Below are positions 30,410-42,779 of a DNA stretch of 64,000 bases, one piece after another. How positions within the stretch are numbered: position 1 is the first letter of the stretch; every line of letters begins with the position of its first letter. The position numbers and the translations under genes are program-made. Origin of the DNA: Maratus speciosus (lineage: Eukaryota; Arthropoda; Arachnida; Araneae; Salticidae); NCBI GenBank assembly GCA_963932465.1, contig OZ010794.1, positions 439,085,502-439,149,501 on the forward strand. Direction: 5' to 3'. Under the pieces are notes generated by a model that searched no databases, was not told the origin of the DNA, and was given only the letters and a program-made list of their open reading frames with translations.

Positions 30410-33119
30410 AATCTTATCAGCGATCGATTATGTCACTAGTTACCATAGCGCATGCGCGGTGATATCACGTGATCTTGCTTAAGTAGAAAAGCGGGGATGT
30501 TATCAGTCAGTGCGCTCCAGGTAAGAGTAGTAGCAGGTTGTATTTTATTTCGCGCAAGTCGAGTATAGCAATAGGGTGAATAGTTCACTTGTATTTAAAA
30601 TGACTTTGTTAATTTTGTATATTTTGTTAAGAATGAATAAAACTAAAAAAAACTAAATTTTTAAAAGATTAATTGAATTATTAATTTAATTATTCTAAAT
30701 ATCAATTAAAGGATATGTGTTAATTGCAATTCTAACTTAAATAATATAAATCTAGTGTCGAAAATTAAATGCATTCCTAATCCGTGAGGTTATCTACGTA
30801 GGAAAAACCCACGAATGACTCATAACTTGTTAGTCATTTCAATTGGATAAGGACTTGTCTTCTCCATTTTTTCGAGAAAGTGTGTGAAACAGATGTGTTC
30901 GTAAAAGGTAAGTATAATTTTTATGTAAATACTTATTTCTCTTATGCAAAATATTTGTTGTTGAAGCATCTGCATTTCTAAAACTAAATCAACAACTTAA
31001 GAATTAGTTTAAATTTAAATATGTGAGATAAATATATCTTAAAAAGCCGTACAAAAATCAGGGTTGTAATAAGTGATACAAGTTAGTTACTAAAAAAAAA
31101 TTATGTATGTGAGTTAATATGTAAATTATTTTGACGAAATTTTTCAAATTCTGGTCGTTCTATAACATTATACATTTCCTTAAAAAAAATGATACTTACA
31201 AAAACCTTAAAAAATTAAACTTTCATATGTTCTAAATTCTTAGAAAAATATTTCCAAAAGGTTCCTTATTGAGCATATATGAATGAAATCATTAATAACA
31301 TTGACTAAACCAAAACTTATAATCGATAAATGTCAAAAACATTTCTTTAAATTCAAAAACATAACTAAAAAATGGTTTAAAATACTGCAATTTCTAAAAA
31401 TTACCTTTAGAAAACAGGTCATTTAAAAGAATAAAATCCATAATCAAATTTCTAATTCCCTTTAAATTAATATTAAACTACAAACAATTATCTAATCCCT
31501 ATTCCTCACTCCGTAAATAAATAAACCTTCAAGTAAAGTGAGTCATATACTAATCATGCGAACTGTTGAGCCGCTTATCTACCAAAGGGTTTTTCCACCC
31601 GGGAAATACGTGCACATGCTAAAATTCGATGTTACATGAAACGAAATCAGATAATATATATCCCTCTTTAAAAAAATTTTGTAACGATATTAAGTCTCTC
31701 AATATTTATTATAAATGAATGATGTGTTTTGAAATGTTTGTTAAGTATAATTAAAATTTTATTTTCGCTTCATACATTGACTAGATTAAAATATCACTGA
31801 AAATTTAATTTTTTTCTACAAATATTCATCAAATTTTCTAGTTACATATATATTTTTTCATTAAATAAGTAAAGTTTAGTCAATTCATTTATATATAACC
31901 GAGAAATATTTGTGAAAACATGACTGCGTTTCGAAAAAATGTCTTGAAAAACATGTCATTTAACAGAAGAAAATCCTTCGCCAAATTTTATTTAATCAAT
32001 TGAAAAAGAAATAAATTAAAACAAGCTTACCTGAAACACTTGTTATAGCCTCAGTTACTTGACTAGAAATGAAAAATCTCACAAGTCCTTATCAATTGGG
32101 TTTCCCCAATCTAGTCTACCACGTCATTATTGTTATCACATACCACGTGACAGGGTTTTCCCATTACGTAATAACCCCTTCGTCATCAGTCTAATTTTTC
32201 GAAAAAAAAAAAGGAAGTAGCACTTCTTTAAATTTTCTTTCAAAACTATGTAATCGTGGCTGAATCGATAAGGTAACGGTCTATTATTCAACCACGATTA
32301 CATTTTGCAGGTTCAATCCTCCTCACAACTTTTCGTAAAAATACCAATTCCGAAACTAAATTCTATCAATCGTTACTAGATGGCAGCACCACAACTCTAA
32401 CACACTTAAAAATTGCTCCCCTAAAAATTCTATGTCTCCTCATTAAAATTTTTAAATTAATTTTTCTCATTAATTATTTTTAATTACTTTTTTAATGAAT
32501 TGATATTTTCAATTAATTTCCATTTTTACTAATTCATACTATACTATACATCATACTATACTTTAATTAACAAATGAAATTGCTCGAAAAATTCTAAGTC
32601 GCTTCATTAAATATTTTCTCATTAAATTTTTAATTGCTATTTTTAATTACTAATTAGTAAACCGACAGTAAAAAAATACCCCCTCGTACTAAAACTGAAT
32701 AAAAATAAATTTCAAACTCAAAAATTCTAAGTCCCCTCATTAAAATTTCTAAATTAATATTTTTCATTCATTATTTTTAATTACTTTTTAATTAATTATT
32801 CATTTAAACCTCATACTATACTACACTCAAAATAATAACGCCCGAAAATTATGTAACCGAAAAAAATAACCCTCGTACTATAACACAGCAAAAAATCAAT
32901 CTCCCGAAAATTCCCGCTTTTATCTAAAAAAAATCCTTATCGCATTAACCCCTCCTCCAAGAGTAGAGTCGCGAGAGGAGGAGGAGCACGGGAGGTGTAG
33001 CACGAGAGGAGGAGCACGGGAGGTGCTGCACCTGCACCTGCACCTGCACCTGCACCTGCACCTCCTCTCGTGCACCTCAACACCTCCTCCTGAGGTCGGA
33101 GCCCCACTTTTCATCTACT
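30410..33119 (-). repeat. Maverick right terminal inverted repeat, 2.7 kb
   Basis: This is the reverse complement of 19026-21729. It carries mirrored modules c (plus, donor near 30524), b (plus, donor near 30908) and a (minus, donor near 32033), the motif clusters, the tRNA-like unit and the hexamer tract with six TGCACC units instead of five. It ends CATCTACT at 33119. Confidence 0.93.
32249..32324 (+). ncRNA. tRNA-like Pol III unit in right TIR
   Basis: The A box TGGCTGAATCG (32257-32267) fits the consensus. The B box GTTCAATCC is at 32311-32319. A TTTT stop signal is near 32332. The 11-bp stem TGTAATCGTGG/CCACGATTACA encloses the region between the boxes. It is the twin of the left unit; whether it is transcribed is unknown. 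Confidence 0.45.
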
Positions 33120-33125
33120 TAGGAT
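33120..33125. other. Maverick target-site duplication, right (TAGGAT)
   Basis: Second copy of TAGGAT immediately after the right terminus. Confidence 0.93.
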
Positions 33126-34510
33126 TATTCGTCCGGCTGTATATTTGGTATTCGGTTTATCTGTGTGCTGAATATTTGGTATTCGGCCAAAGTTACTATT
33201 CGGTGCATCTCTAACAGCAAAATAGACTAAATGTTAAGAATGATCATTGTGGCTGTTTGTGTATGTCTAAGCCTCATTAAATAGCTGGGATATCTTATTA
33301 TGTGCAGTTATGCTTACATCATGAGAGGCGATAGTATCTCGAGTGACGCTATAATACTGCCCATTTCCTTACATTTAACTTAGTTTGGATACAATGACGC
33401 AAGGAAACCATTTACATAAATTTTACTTACAATTTTGGATACCGTAGCGCAAAAGATAAATCAATTTACTGAATAAAGACATTTCAATGGTTCAATGTTT
33501 CAATTTCAGGTTCAGCGAAAATGATATATTTTACAGTGTATTGGAAAATTAAAAGTATTGTTTAGATGTGTAAATATATTTTAATCAAACCAAAAATAAT
33601 TTAAATTGAATTATAAAACAAACATTTTAAAGCCACATCAAGGCGTCACTTAAATTTTGATATCATATTTTTTTTAAACTCATATTTTGAATTTATGAGA
33701 GATGTGGATGAAAAAGCATCTGCGAATAAATTTTTATAAATCTTTTCATGATGAACATAATTTTTGAACATCCGATTATAAGCAGAACAAAAATAAAATG
33801 ATGAAATAAATAATACATATATATATATAAATGCGTATATATTAATAGCATAGCGTTATTCAAAATTTTATATCATTATCTTTAAGATCCACATTTAAAA
33901 TTTGAGCCATAAGATAAAGTGCTGCTTCACAAACTTTTAACCCACTTAACTAAGGGGTTTTGCATGATTAGAATTACATTTGAATGATGCTTTTTTTCAG
34001 GCTAAATGAAATTTTTAAATGAAGTATTTTTATTTGAATTTTATCTTAATAAAATTGATTTCCTCCCTCCCCCACGTGTACAAAAAACGTATGTTTGATA
34101 TTTAGGGAAATTCCAATAAAATTTACTATTTGTAGAATAACCTTCTAACCTAAAAGTATTTTAGATTGGCTTGCAAATATCATCGCTTTATAGCTATTTT
34201 TAAAATTTCTTTCTAACGGAATGAATATATATTTATTCTTCAAAAATTCTGTCAGATGCCATTAATATATACGTAATGCTTGAATATCTGCCAAAAAAGT
34301 ATGAAATAATGTATGATTTTCCTCCACCCCATTCCCTGTTAAATATATAGTGAGTATATTAGACTTTTTGGCACAGTCAGAACAGTTTAGTTTAACTTGC
34401 AATTGTTCTCACAAAAATTCAATGTAAAATCGAATTTAACATTTAATCGGGTATTTTTCTCTTTTTCTTTCTTTCTGTTACTTATTAAAAGTGGTGTGAA
34501 AAATGTATTT
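33126..34510. other. AT-rich DNA with a hAT end at the start
   Basis: Positions 33135-33213 carry TTTGGTATTCGG words and end TTCGGTGCATCTCTAA, the reverse of a hAT-type terminus like that at 34514. The remainder to 34510 shows no gene or clear repeat. Confidence 0.45.
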
Positions 34511-34512
34511 TA

Positions 34513-35615
34513 TTAGGGATGCACCAATATTCGGTATCTATTTGGTATTCGGCCATACTAGCGAATATTCGGTTAGGCCGAATCAAACTATTCGGTCTGC
34601 CAAATATTCGGCTTGCCCGAATATCAAACTATTTGGACTACTGAATATTCGGTTTGGCCGAATATCAAACTATTTGAACTACTGAATATTCGGTTTGGCC
34701 GAATATCAAAACTATTCGACCAAACCGAATACTTAAAAAAAAAAAAATCTTAAAATTATTTCTTAAAACCTTACACAACTTCTGATTTTAACTGTCACTT
34801 AATAAAGATATTCAGAATCATCTTGAAATAAAAAAGAATGCTTTTATATTATTTATTTGCTGTTTTAAAAGTGTCACTTAAGAAAATTAACCATTAATGA
34901 CGACCTTCATAGGAATTAATGATGTAGAAATGCAGGTTCCTGAGCATTGTCTGGTAAATAATCCGTTTCTTGCTTTTTCGCAAACAGCTTGTTTCTAAAC
35001 AAAATGAAAAAAAACTTTCAGGGGTAATAATAGGCATCAAAACAAAGCAATTTTTTGTCCAGCAAACCAGGATTGCAATTCACTTATTCAGTCAAAAATA
35101 CAGTATATCTCTCCCCAGGTCAAACTTTAATTTTCTTTTGCTACTTTAACAATAATGAAGATATTGTAACTACATTATCATCAGAGACTTAATTATTGTG
35201 AAATATGATGACATGACGAGAAGTGCTGGAAATTGCAACAATTTATATCTGTACTGTACAGTGCTGATAACACTATCATCACAATCATTTTAACAATAAT
35301 GAAGGTATTATAACTATATTGTAAACAGAGTTATATTAATTTCTGTGAAACATAACATGACGAGAAGTACGGGAAATTGCAACCATTCATATCTAAACAG
35401 CACTGAGCTAGTCATTCCTTTATTAAGAATGCAGCTAATAGTACTTATACTGTATCACTGGCCAAAATTCAGTCACTTTCAATAATATCATCTCATCTTA
35501 TGCAAACAAATTAATATGATGCAAATATAATTAAAATATCTTCATTTTTGCTAAAGTTGTGAACGAAAATTAAGTTACGGCTTGTAGTGACGGAATATTC
35601 GGTATTCGGCCTAAT
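34513..35615 (+). mobile_element. hAT-type element fragment (GATGCACC...ATTCGG)
   Basis: The left end TAGGGATGCACCAATATTCGG is followed by four to five copies of ATATTCGGTTTGGCCGAATATC-like words to about 34735. Related words (GGAATATTCGGTATTCGGCC) occur near 35591-35610. No perfect right terminus or 8-bp duplication was found, so the element is truncated, probably by the repeat that follows. No ORF is present. Confidence 0.5.
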
Positions 35616-36290
35616 AATTAAATCCTAATGTTATAATTTTTTGTGCGGTTATAGTAATAAAAAACCCAAACATAAATACATTGAATCTGTAATTTAAAAA
35701 AATTTATAATATGAATTATGAAATTAATATTCGAAAAAAAATATGAATTCCAACCTACAATTTTTTTGATAGATTTATATTTATTATGTCCTACTTTATG
35801 CGAATCCAAAATTTCAAAATTTTCTTCCAAGCAGTTTTCAAATAATGCTTAAAAAACATCAAAATGATGTCTTAAGGGGCCATCTATGATGTGCAGAAAA
35901 CATAATTTGAAAAAAAACGTATTTTATTCATTTTATTGAACATTTGGGCTGGCAATTTTCGAAACATATTAAGCGAGTGTAATGGTCATATTGGTAAGAA
36001 ATAATACATAATTACTTTCTCTGAAACTAATCGTGCGAATTACGTGAAAATTTGTATTTAGGCTCATTGAAGGGTGTAAAAATTATTTATGGTGTCAAAC
36101 TTGCTGTTGAGGGGAAAAAAAGGGGGGGGGTGTTTTGATGTGTAGATGACTCCCTAAGCAAAAATTATATCCTTCATTTAAAAGTAGACTTGGTGCTTGT
36201 AACTTTCTTCTACGATAATTTGTTGTAGAGTTAGGAGGGGTGTCAACTTTTTTTTTTCCCCACGACTGTACACATTTTAACATAATTTTT
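35616..36290. repeat. dispersed composite repeat
   Basis: About 35630-35890 is the inverted homologue of about 2290-2500, and about 36130-36275 is the direct homologue of about 2715-2850. The two parts therefore have opposite relative orientation in the two copies. No gene is present. Confidence 0.6.
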
Positions 36291-38220
36291 CAATTCATCA
36301 TTTAAAAAAAAAAAAAAAAAACTTTTGCTCATACAAAAATGAGATAGTTTCAGCTTATACAGCATAGTACTAGGTCAGAAAATTTAATTTAATTTTTGCA
36401 TTTTAATAAATATGCTTTTTTAAACAATAGAAAATATGTGCACAAAACTGAAAGAAAATTAATTAATTTTCCTTCTGTTTTCTGTAAGATAACAGATTAA
36501 TGGTATTCAATAGCACCTATTCTATTAGATCAAATTAAATTTAAATATTGGCTATCTTCTGTGAGACACAAATTTTAAATTTATTTAATATTTTAATATT
36601 TTTCAGAATTAAAAAAAAGTCTTAAATTTTGAAATTATTAAAATTTTTATAATTAACTACAAAATAAAATCGTTTGGTCCCATTAACAAATTGGAGGTTC
36701 ACAGAATAAAGACTCGTGTGTAGAACATAAATCTAAAATTTCATAACTCTGCGTTAATAAATGTTATATCAACCCTTTTATGTCTATTTTTTTTCTCAAA
36801 TTTGTTGGTAAAATCACTTTAAAATGTTGCAAAATAAACTGGAAATATCTCTTCTCTCTATTCTAAAAAAAAAGTAACTACCGCTGTCACCGCCGCCGCC
36901 GCCGGTTTTGAATTTTTTGTGACCGGAGGTCTTTCTTCGTTAATATTGAGAAAAATAATGCATACAAAAATATGAAAATCAGTGGTTTTATACAGAAATG
37001 TTTGATAAACACGCTGATGCAGACAGTTTTCAAATCGAAGAATTATTTTAAGAGATATTTAATGCTAAAGTTGGACAAAATCGTTCCACTAAAAAAGTTT
37101 TATAGCAGCAAAAACTATACATGGCAGTGTAATCATTTTTAGATCATTTTATGCGTTAGAATTTGCCGGAGTGCAGATTGCATTAATTTTTTTATTTTGA
37201 CTCATTTTTTCAGGTTTTATTTCTATTTTAAATTCAAATTTTCAGCATTTCTAGAGATATTTTTTACAGATTTCAGAAAATTGTACTAATTTAAACTGTT
37301 GCCAACTGTATAAAAAGCACAAGCAATAATGTTTGCTTCAAATTAAAAATTTATTTGCACGTGACTTTTATAAACAGGAAAAAAACTTTCAAATTAGAAT
37401 TAAATAATTATGTATAAAAAGCAGGAACTTATTAAAAATTACGTCATAAAAAGTATACACGTGAATTTTAAAAGAGAAAGGATATTGTAAAATAATAAAT
37501 TCATTAACATGCTTTAGAAGTCTTAGGAGAAATTACGTCATATTTACGTCACATTATAGTTATTACATAAAATGAACACAAAATAATATTGCAAAAAAGT
37601 TTAAATTTAGAAATTGCGCTAGACATTTATTTAATATTTTGAGAGGATATTTTCAACTACTTTTGTTAGGAAAGCGCAAATAATATTTCATTGCTAACAA
37701 AAGTACTTTAACGCGATTATTTAAAAGAGAAAGAATAGCTTGGTAAAAATTACGTCAGATTAAAAACGATTAATTTAAAATGTCTCATTTAAAAGAACTT
37801 TCTTTTCGCTTTGTTAAAAAATACCAGGAGACAAAGACTCTGTTTACTTAATTCCTTTTATATTAGCTTATTTTGAAATGTTGTTACACGTGTCTACGTC
37901 ATCAAGTTATTTTTATTTCGACGTTTTATTTGTATTTTTATTAATGTTGTACGAATTTATTTGTTCTTTCGTTATTTAAAATAAAAATTATGTCAATTTG
38001 TATAATTTGGCGAGTGGTTTGGCGATTTATATAATTTGGCGAAATTGGTCGACGGGATAATCAAGTAGTACCGCAGCGGATTTGGCGTTAAAATTCCCCA
38101 ATCAAAGAGAAATGAATAGAAATTCGTTTATAAGGAGATCGCCACTGTTTTTTAAATTATAATTCAATCTTTCGAAATCTTTTTAAAGCCGATCAAATTA
38201 GCGTGCATTTAGATCCTGCG
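36291..38220. other. AT-rich DNA with (CCG)n and recurring ACGTCA words
   Basis: No gene is seen. A short CCG run lies at 36890-36905. Between 37350 and 37900 the words ATTACGTCA, CACGTGA and AAAAGAGAAAG recur several times. This may be the body of the Helitron whose 3' end is at 38272. Confidence 0.4.
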
Positions 38221-38272
38221 GTGTCTGGATGGGAGTTGGCGAGCGTAGCTTGTAGGGGGCCGAGCCCCCTAG
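38221..38272 (+). mobile_element. Helitron-like 3' terminus
   Basis: GCGAGCGTAGCTTG precedes a GC hairpin (AGGGGGC CGA GCCCCCT) ending at CTAG (38269-38272), followed by T. A hairpin just before CTRR with a 3' T is the Helitron 3' signature. The 5' TC end was not located and no Rep/helicase frame is present, so any element is non-autonomous. Confidence 0.55.
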
Positions 38273-38508
38273 TACTAAAAAAAATTACGCTAAAACACTA
38301 AAATATTTTTGTATTTAATTGTAAAATGTAAACGTACTAAATATGGGGATATCCATATGTAAAAAAATGCATAATTATATGTTTTGTCTAAATTTATATA
38401 AATTAAGCTTTTAAATTATATATTGTATACTATAATTGGTATTTTTATGAACTATTAAAAATATATATTTATTTCTTCACAGAGACTAAACATAAAGTAT
38501 AATTAATG

Positions 38509-40260
38509 CAGTGATGGAACAGCTGCTCCAATTGCGCCAAATCGATAAGTTGCGCATTTCTGCGCCAAAACGATCATTTTTCAACAAAATTTGCCTAATT
38601 GCGCCAATTCGATAATAATTATTGAGCCAAATCGATAATTTTCCACCCGAATTTCGCCAAAAAGATTGCGAAAAACATGCGAATTTAATCAAAAGATCGC
38701 GAAAAACACGCGATGTTTTTCAATTGATCACGAAAAAAAAAACCGAATTTTAACAAAGGATTACTAGTTTCCTTAAAAGATCGCGAATAAAATGCAAATT
38801 TCGTTAAAAGATCGCGAATAAAATGCAAATTTCGTTAGAAGATCGCGAAAAACACGCGAATTTCTTCAAAAGATCGCAAAAAACACGCGAATTTCGTCAA
38901 AAGATCGCGAAAAACACGCGAATTTCGTCAAAATATCGCGAAAAACACACGAATTTCGTCAAAAGATCGGGAGAAAAACGTGAATTTTGTCAAAGGATCG
39001 TGAAAAAACGCTAATTCATTTAAAAAATAGAGAAAAAACCCGCAAATTTCATCAAAAGTTCTCAAATTTCGTCAAAAGATCACGAAAAACACGAGATGTT
39101 CGTCCAAAAAATGGCGAAAAACACGCGAATTTCGTCAAAAGATAGTGAAAAACACGCGAATTTCGTCAAAAGATCGCGAAAAACACGCGAATTACGTCAA
39201 AGAATCGGGAGAAAAACGTGAATTTTGTCAAAGGATCGCTAATTTCGTCAAAAAACGAACAAAATACGGTCAAAAGATCGTGAAAGAACGCTAATTTATT
39301 TAAAAGATAGAGAAAAAATCCGCAAATTTTATCAAAAGTTCACAAATTTCGTCAAAAGATCGCGCAAAACACGCGAATTACGTCAAAAGATCGCGAAAAA
39401 CACGCGAATTACGTCAAAAGATCGCGAAAAACACGCGAATTACGTCAAAAGATCGCGAAAAACACGCGAATTTCGTCAAAGGATCAAGGAAAAAAACGTG
39501 AATTTTGCCAAAGGATAGCTAGCTTCGTCAAAAGATCGTGAAAAAACGCTACTTTCGTTAAAATTTCGCAAAAAACCCCACAAATTTCATCAAAAGATCG
39601 CGAATTTTGTCAAAGGATCGCTAAAAAAATGTGAATTTGTCAAAGGATGGCTAATTTCGCCAAAAAACGAACGAAACTGAGTCAAAAGATTGTGAAAAAA
39701 AAACGCGAATTTCGTTAAAAGATCGAGGAAAAAAACCGCTAACTTTGTCAAAAGATCACGAAAAACCGCAAATTTCATCAAAAGATATCGAAAAACTCGC
39801 TAATTTCCTCAAAAGATAGAGAAAAACATGCTGATTTCAACAAAGGGTCTGAAAAACACGCGGAAAATTAGCGTCATTCGCCGAATTTTGTCAAAGGATT
39901 GCGAACAATGCTCAAATTTGATCAAAAGATCGCGAAAAACAGGCAAATTTCGTCAAAGTATTGCAAAAAAAAGAAAACGCGAATTTTGTGAAAGAGACGC
40001 GGAAAAAGCGCGAATTTCGTCAAAGAATCACGGGAAAAGCTCGAATTTCGTCAAAGAATCGCGGGAAAAGCGCGAATTTCGTCAAAGAATTGCTGAAAAA
40101 ACGCGAATTTTGCCAAAAAATACCAAAATGACATTTTGATGCTCCAAAGTGGCTTTTTGCTGCTCCAAAATAGTTATTTTCTGTTCCAAAATGAGCGTTT
40201 TTGCTGCTCCAAAATGGCTTTTTGCTGCTCCAAAATGAGGTCCATGCTGTTCCATCACTG
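38509..40260 (+). mobile_element. DNA element carrying a 31-bp satellite
   Basis: Inverted ends CAGTGATGGAACAGC (38509-38523) and GCTGTTCCATCACTG (40246-40260) are perfect over 15 bp. TAATG lies beside both ends (38504-38508; 40262-40266 with one extra base). Next to each end are GCTGCTCCAA words. The whole interior from about 38690 to 40110 is the satellite described separately. No ORF is genuine; apparent frames are satellite translations. Confidence 0.7.
38690..40110 (+). repeat. 31-bp satellite array A
   Basis: Unit GCGAATTTCGTCAAAAGATC followed by GCGAAAAACAC (31 bp), roughly 40 or more degenerate copies, some losing or gaining a few bases. A related array is at 42780-43275. Confidence 0.9.
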
Positions 40261-40266
40261 CTAATG

Positions 40267-41246
40267 ATAAATTAAGAATAATCCTATTTGAGGCTAAAAA
40301 GCAATTTATTTCAAAATCATCGTGAAAAGCACTTTACATCAATAATTCTCCCCTAAATGGCTAATAGAAATGTGTACCATTTGCGCCTAGCGCCCTATAT
40401 TTTGTACGTTACAAACTTGCATAAAAAAAATAGACTTGAACATATAATTTCGCAATTTTAAAAGATACGCATTTCAAAGAAGTCTGCAAGCTAAGAGTAT
40501 GACTTATTTATTGGGATCCTTGATCCAAAAAGTACAAATAAACTTATTTTTTACATTTCGCTACCTTGAAAAAGAAAAATCTATAAACACCGAAAAAAAG
40601 ACCTTCATTTAAGCAAATAAATATCAATCTTATGCTGGCATCTCTCGGTAATAGATAAAGACGTTTATAGACAATTACTTCATACAATTTTCATGTTATA
40701 AAGAAGAAGAAAATTATAAAACATTATTGCAATTCAAAACGTCCCAAAAATGGGACGCACATGACATAAATGGGTTAATTTTGCGGGAAAGCATAAAAAT
40801 TAGAAACTTCGAAAATCATGTTCAAAGATTTACTTTTATAAAATAAAAGGAATTAGGAAAAATCACTATTAATATTTATGTTATTTTTTCTTTATTATTA
40901 CAGGGTAAAGACATAATTTTTGTCCGATTTCAATGCGATTTTTTTTTTAAATGTTCCTAAAATTCCAAATTATTTTTTAGAATATATTTTTGAAGATCGA
41001 TTATTTGAATGTGCAAATGTACTGTCCCCTAAAGAGTCCTCTTATGATAAATCGATTAATAATTTTAATTTTAAGCTTAAATAGTTCAAGACTCAAACAT
41101 GCAAATCATATACCTGTGAAAATAATCATTATAGATTGAAAAGAAAAAAAAGTGTATGTACATAGTGTTGATTTATTATTTATTTATTTATTGTTGCATT
41201 GGTTATTTACATTCAAGCATAATATTCACTGCTAATTTTTTTGCAG
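40267..41246. other. AT-rich DNA upstream of first recognised Rip11 exon
   Basis: No gene or clear repeat is seen. The end (41200-41246) is T-rich and finishes TTTTTTTGCAG, the splice acceptor of the following exon. Confidence 0.5.
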
Positions 41247-41285
41247 TGCTTCGAGCCCGTAACTTGCAGAGCAAAGGAAGAAAAG
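41247..41285 (+). CDS. Rip11: Rab11-FIP (Rip11-like) internal exon, start of C2 domain
   Basis: The 39-nt exon lies between acceptor TTTTTTTGCAG and donor GTAATG. It encodes (V)LRARNLQSKGRK plus one base of the next codon. That is the loop-1 part of the N-terminal C2 domain of class I Rab11-family interacting proteins, which bind membranes through C2 and Rab11 through a C-terminal helix in recycling-endosome traffic. It begins with the last two bases of a codon and ends with the first base of one, so the phase matches the exon at 46322. The preceding exon with the start codon was not found. Confidence 0.75.
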
Positions 41286-42173
41286 GTAATGTAAAGTTTA
41301 TTTTTTTACTACATTCTTGTGTGGTAATTTATCATTAACGAAGTGTATATAAAAAATCTAATTTCATGAGTCCTATTTTGTAACTAGTTTTCTAATTGTT
41401 AATTTTATTTTGCCTATTTACTGTTACTATTATTTTGAAATTATATTAATACTTGCTCTACTTATTGCAAAATTGTATCACAAGGACTTGAAAATACATT
41501 TTTATAACCTCCCCTACACAACTAGAAAACTAAATTTTAAAAGAAAGTAATTTAAGGATTTCTTAGTTATGTCTGAATAGTCTAAAACGTGCTTTTGATT
41601 AAAAAATAAATATTAGTGTAAAATATGACAAAAATTAAATAAAAATTGGAAAAAAAAACAATAGTGGTATTTTTCTTTATTTCACTAATTAAAAAATAAA
41701 GAAAATTTCACTAATAAAATTTGCAGTACATAAAACTAAAAATAAACTAAATTTCTGGTATCTAAATTTCGATAGAAAATTTTAATGAAAGAAAAAGAGA
41801 ATGGGGGAATATCCAGGTCGTGGCACTTTGTTAAAAGGCATTTCAGAGATTATGGCCGATCTCAAAATCAAATGTTAAGGTTGTTGATCATCCAGATGTC
41901 AAATTCTTCTCACTATAATGCATTCGTGTTTTTAGGAAATCAACATTTTTAACTTTTTTTTTTCTTCTGTGTATTCTGTTTAGAGGATCTCTCTCTCTCT
42001 CTCTCCTCTTTTTTTGGTTAACAAAATAGTTCTAAAATATATACTTAATTTTATTTGAAGAGTTGAGATCTTATCCACAGCTCTCCAGCTTCGATAAGAT
42101 TTTAACATATAAAATATTAAGTTAAACATATATATATTCAGCTTCTCTACATATGTTAACACAAAATATTAAA
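41286..42173. other. Rip11 intron, AT-rich
   Basis: Nothing gene-like is present. A (CT)n run lies near 41989-42005. Confidence 0.6.
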
Positions 42174-42177
42174 TTAA

Positions 42178-42388
42178 CCCCTTAACCTACGATTTACTTT
42201 TAACAGCTCCATGGTTTGGCAAATCCATAGCTACCACTAAAATTTAATAGAGATTTTCGCCTTGTTTAATCATGGAATTTCGACGATTAAATTAAATTAT
42301 AGTTACTGTGAAATTTTAGTGGTAAGAAGAATTTATATTTGGCTCGATCATCGTACGCGGGCTATGCCCGTCATTGTAGGTTAAGGGG
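42178..42388. mobile_element. piggyBac-type MITE with TTAA duplication
   Basis: A 211-bp element lies between TTAA at 42174-42177 and 42389-42392. Perfect inverted ends are CCCCTTAACCTAC and GTAGGTTAAGGGG. No ORF. It lies inside a Rip11 intron. Confidence 0.82.
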
Positions 42389-42779
42389 TTAAGCATATAT
42401 TTTATAATATAAGCCAACTAACAAGAGAAAGAGACGTCTTTTAAGATTCCCCCCCCCCCCCACCACACACACACACACACAAAAAAAAAGAGTTTAAAAT
42501 CTCTCATCGGGAAATTAATATTTTTAAAATACGAATGCATTCCACGCCCATAGGTTTTAACGTTCGAGAGGGGAATTGGAGACCTGGCTGACCAAACCCT
42601 TTACCGTTATACTGATAACTCAAAACAAGATTACTTAGTATCTAATAAATTTTTCAAAATTTAGTTTTCACCAGATGTGATTCAGTTCCGAAAATTTAAG
42701 GCATTCGGTTCCGAAAAATTTTAAAAATATCTCATCAGTCCGAAAATTCGGACATTCAAAAAATCACAGAAAAATAGCA
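42389..42779. other. intronic DNA with poly-C/(CA)n and a TCCGAAAATTCGGA patch
   Basis: A poly-C plus (CA)n tract lies at about 42449-42482. About 42690-42765, with palindrome TCCGAAAATTCGGA, matches about 16240-16310 and leads straight into satellite array B. Confidence 0.5.

Larger units (their letters stand above)
19026..33119 (+). mobile_element. complete Maverick/Polinton (adintovirus-like) provirus, 14.1 kb
   Basis: The element runs between two TAGGAT duplications with termini AGTAGATGAA...TTCATCTACT. It has 2.7-kb inverted repeats and a core encoding integrase, capsid-type proteins, adenain-like protease and FtsK/HerA-type packaging ATPase. This gene set defines virus-like Mavericks/Polintons. 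Nine frames are intact, so insertion is recent or the copy is maintained. Unlike standard members, no protein-primed PolB is seen. The core is visibly richer in G+C than the flanking DNA. The insertion lies 8 kb upstream of the first recognised Rip11 exon. Confidence 0.95.

Noticed and set aside
38823..40139. Lys/Arg-rich open frames in the satellite region
   Set aside because: They repeat a KRSRKTREFR-like pattern caused by the 31-bp unit and shift frame with every indel.
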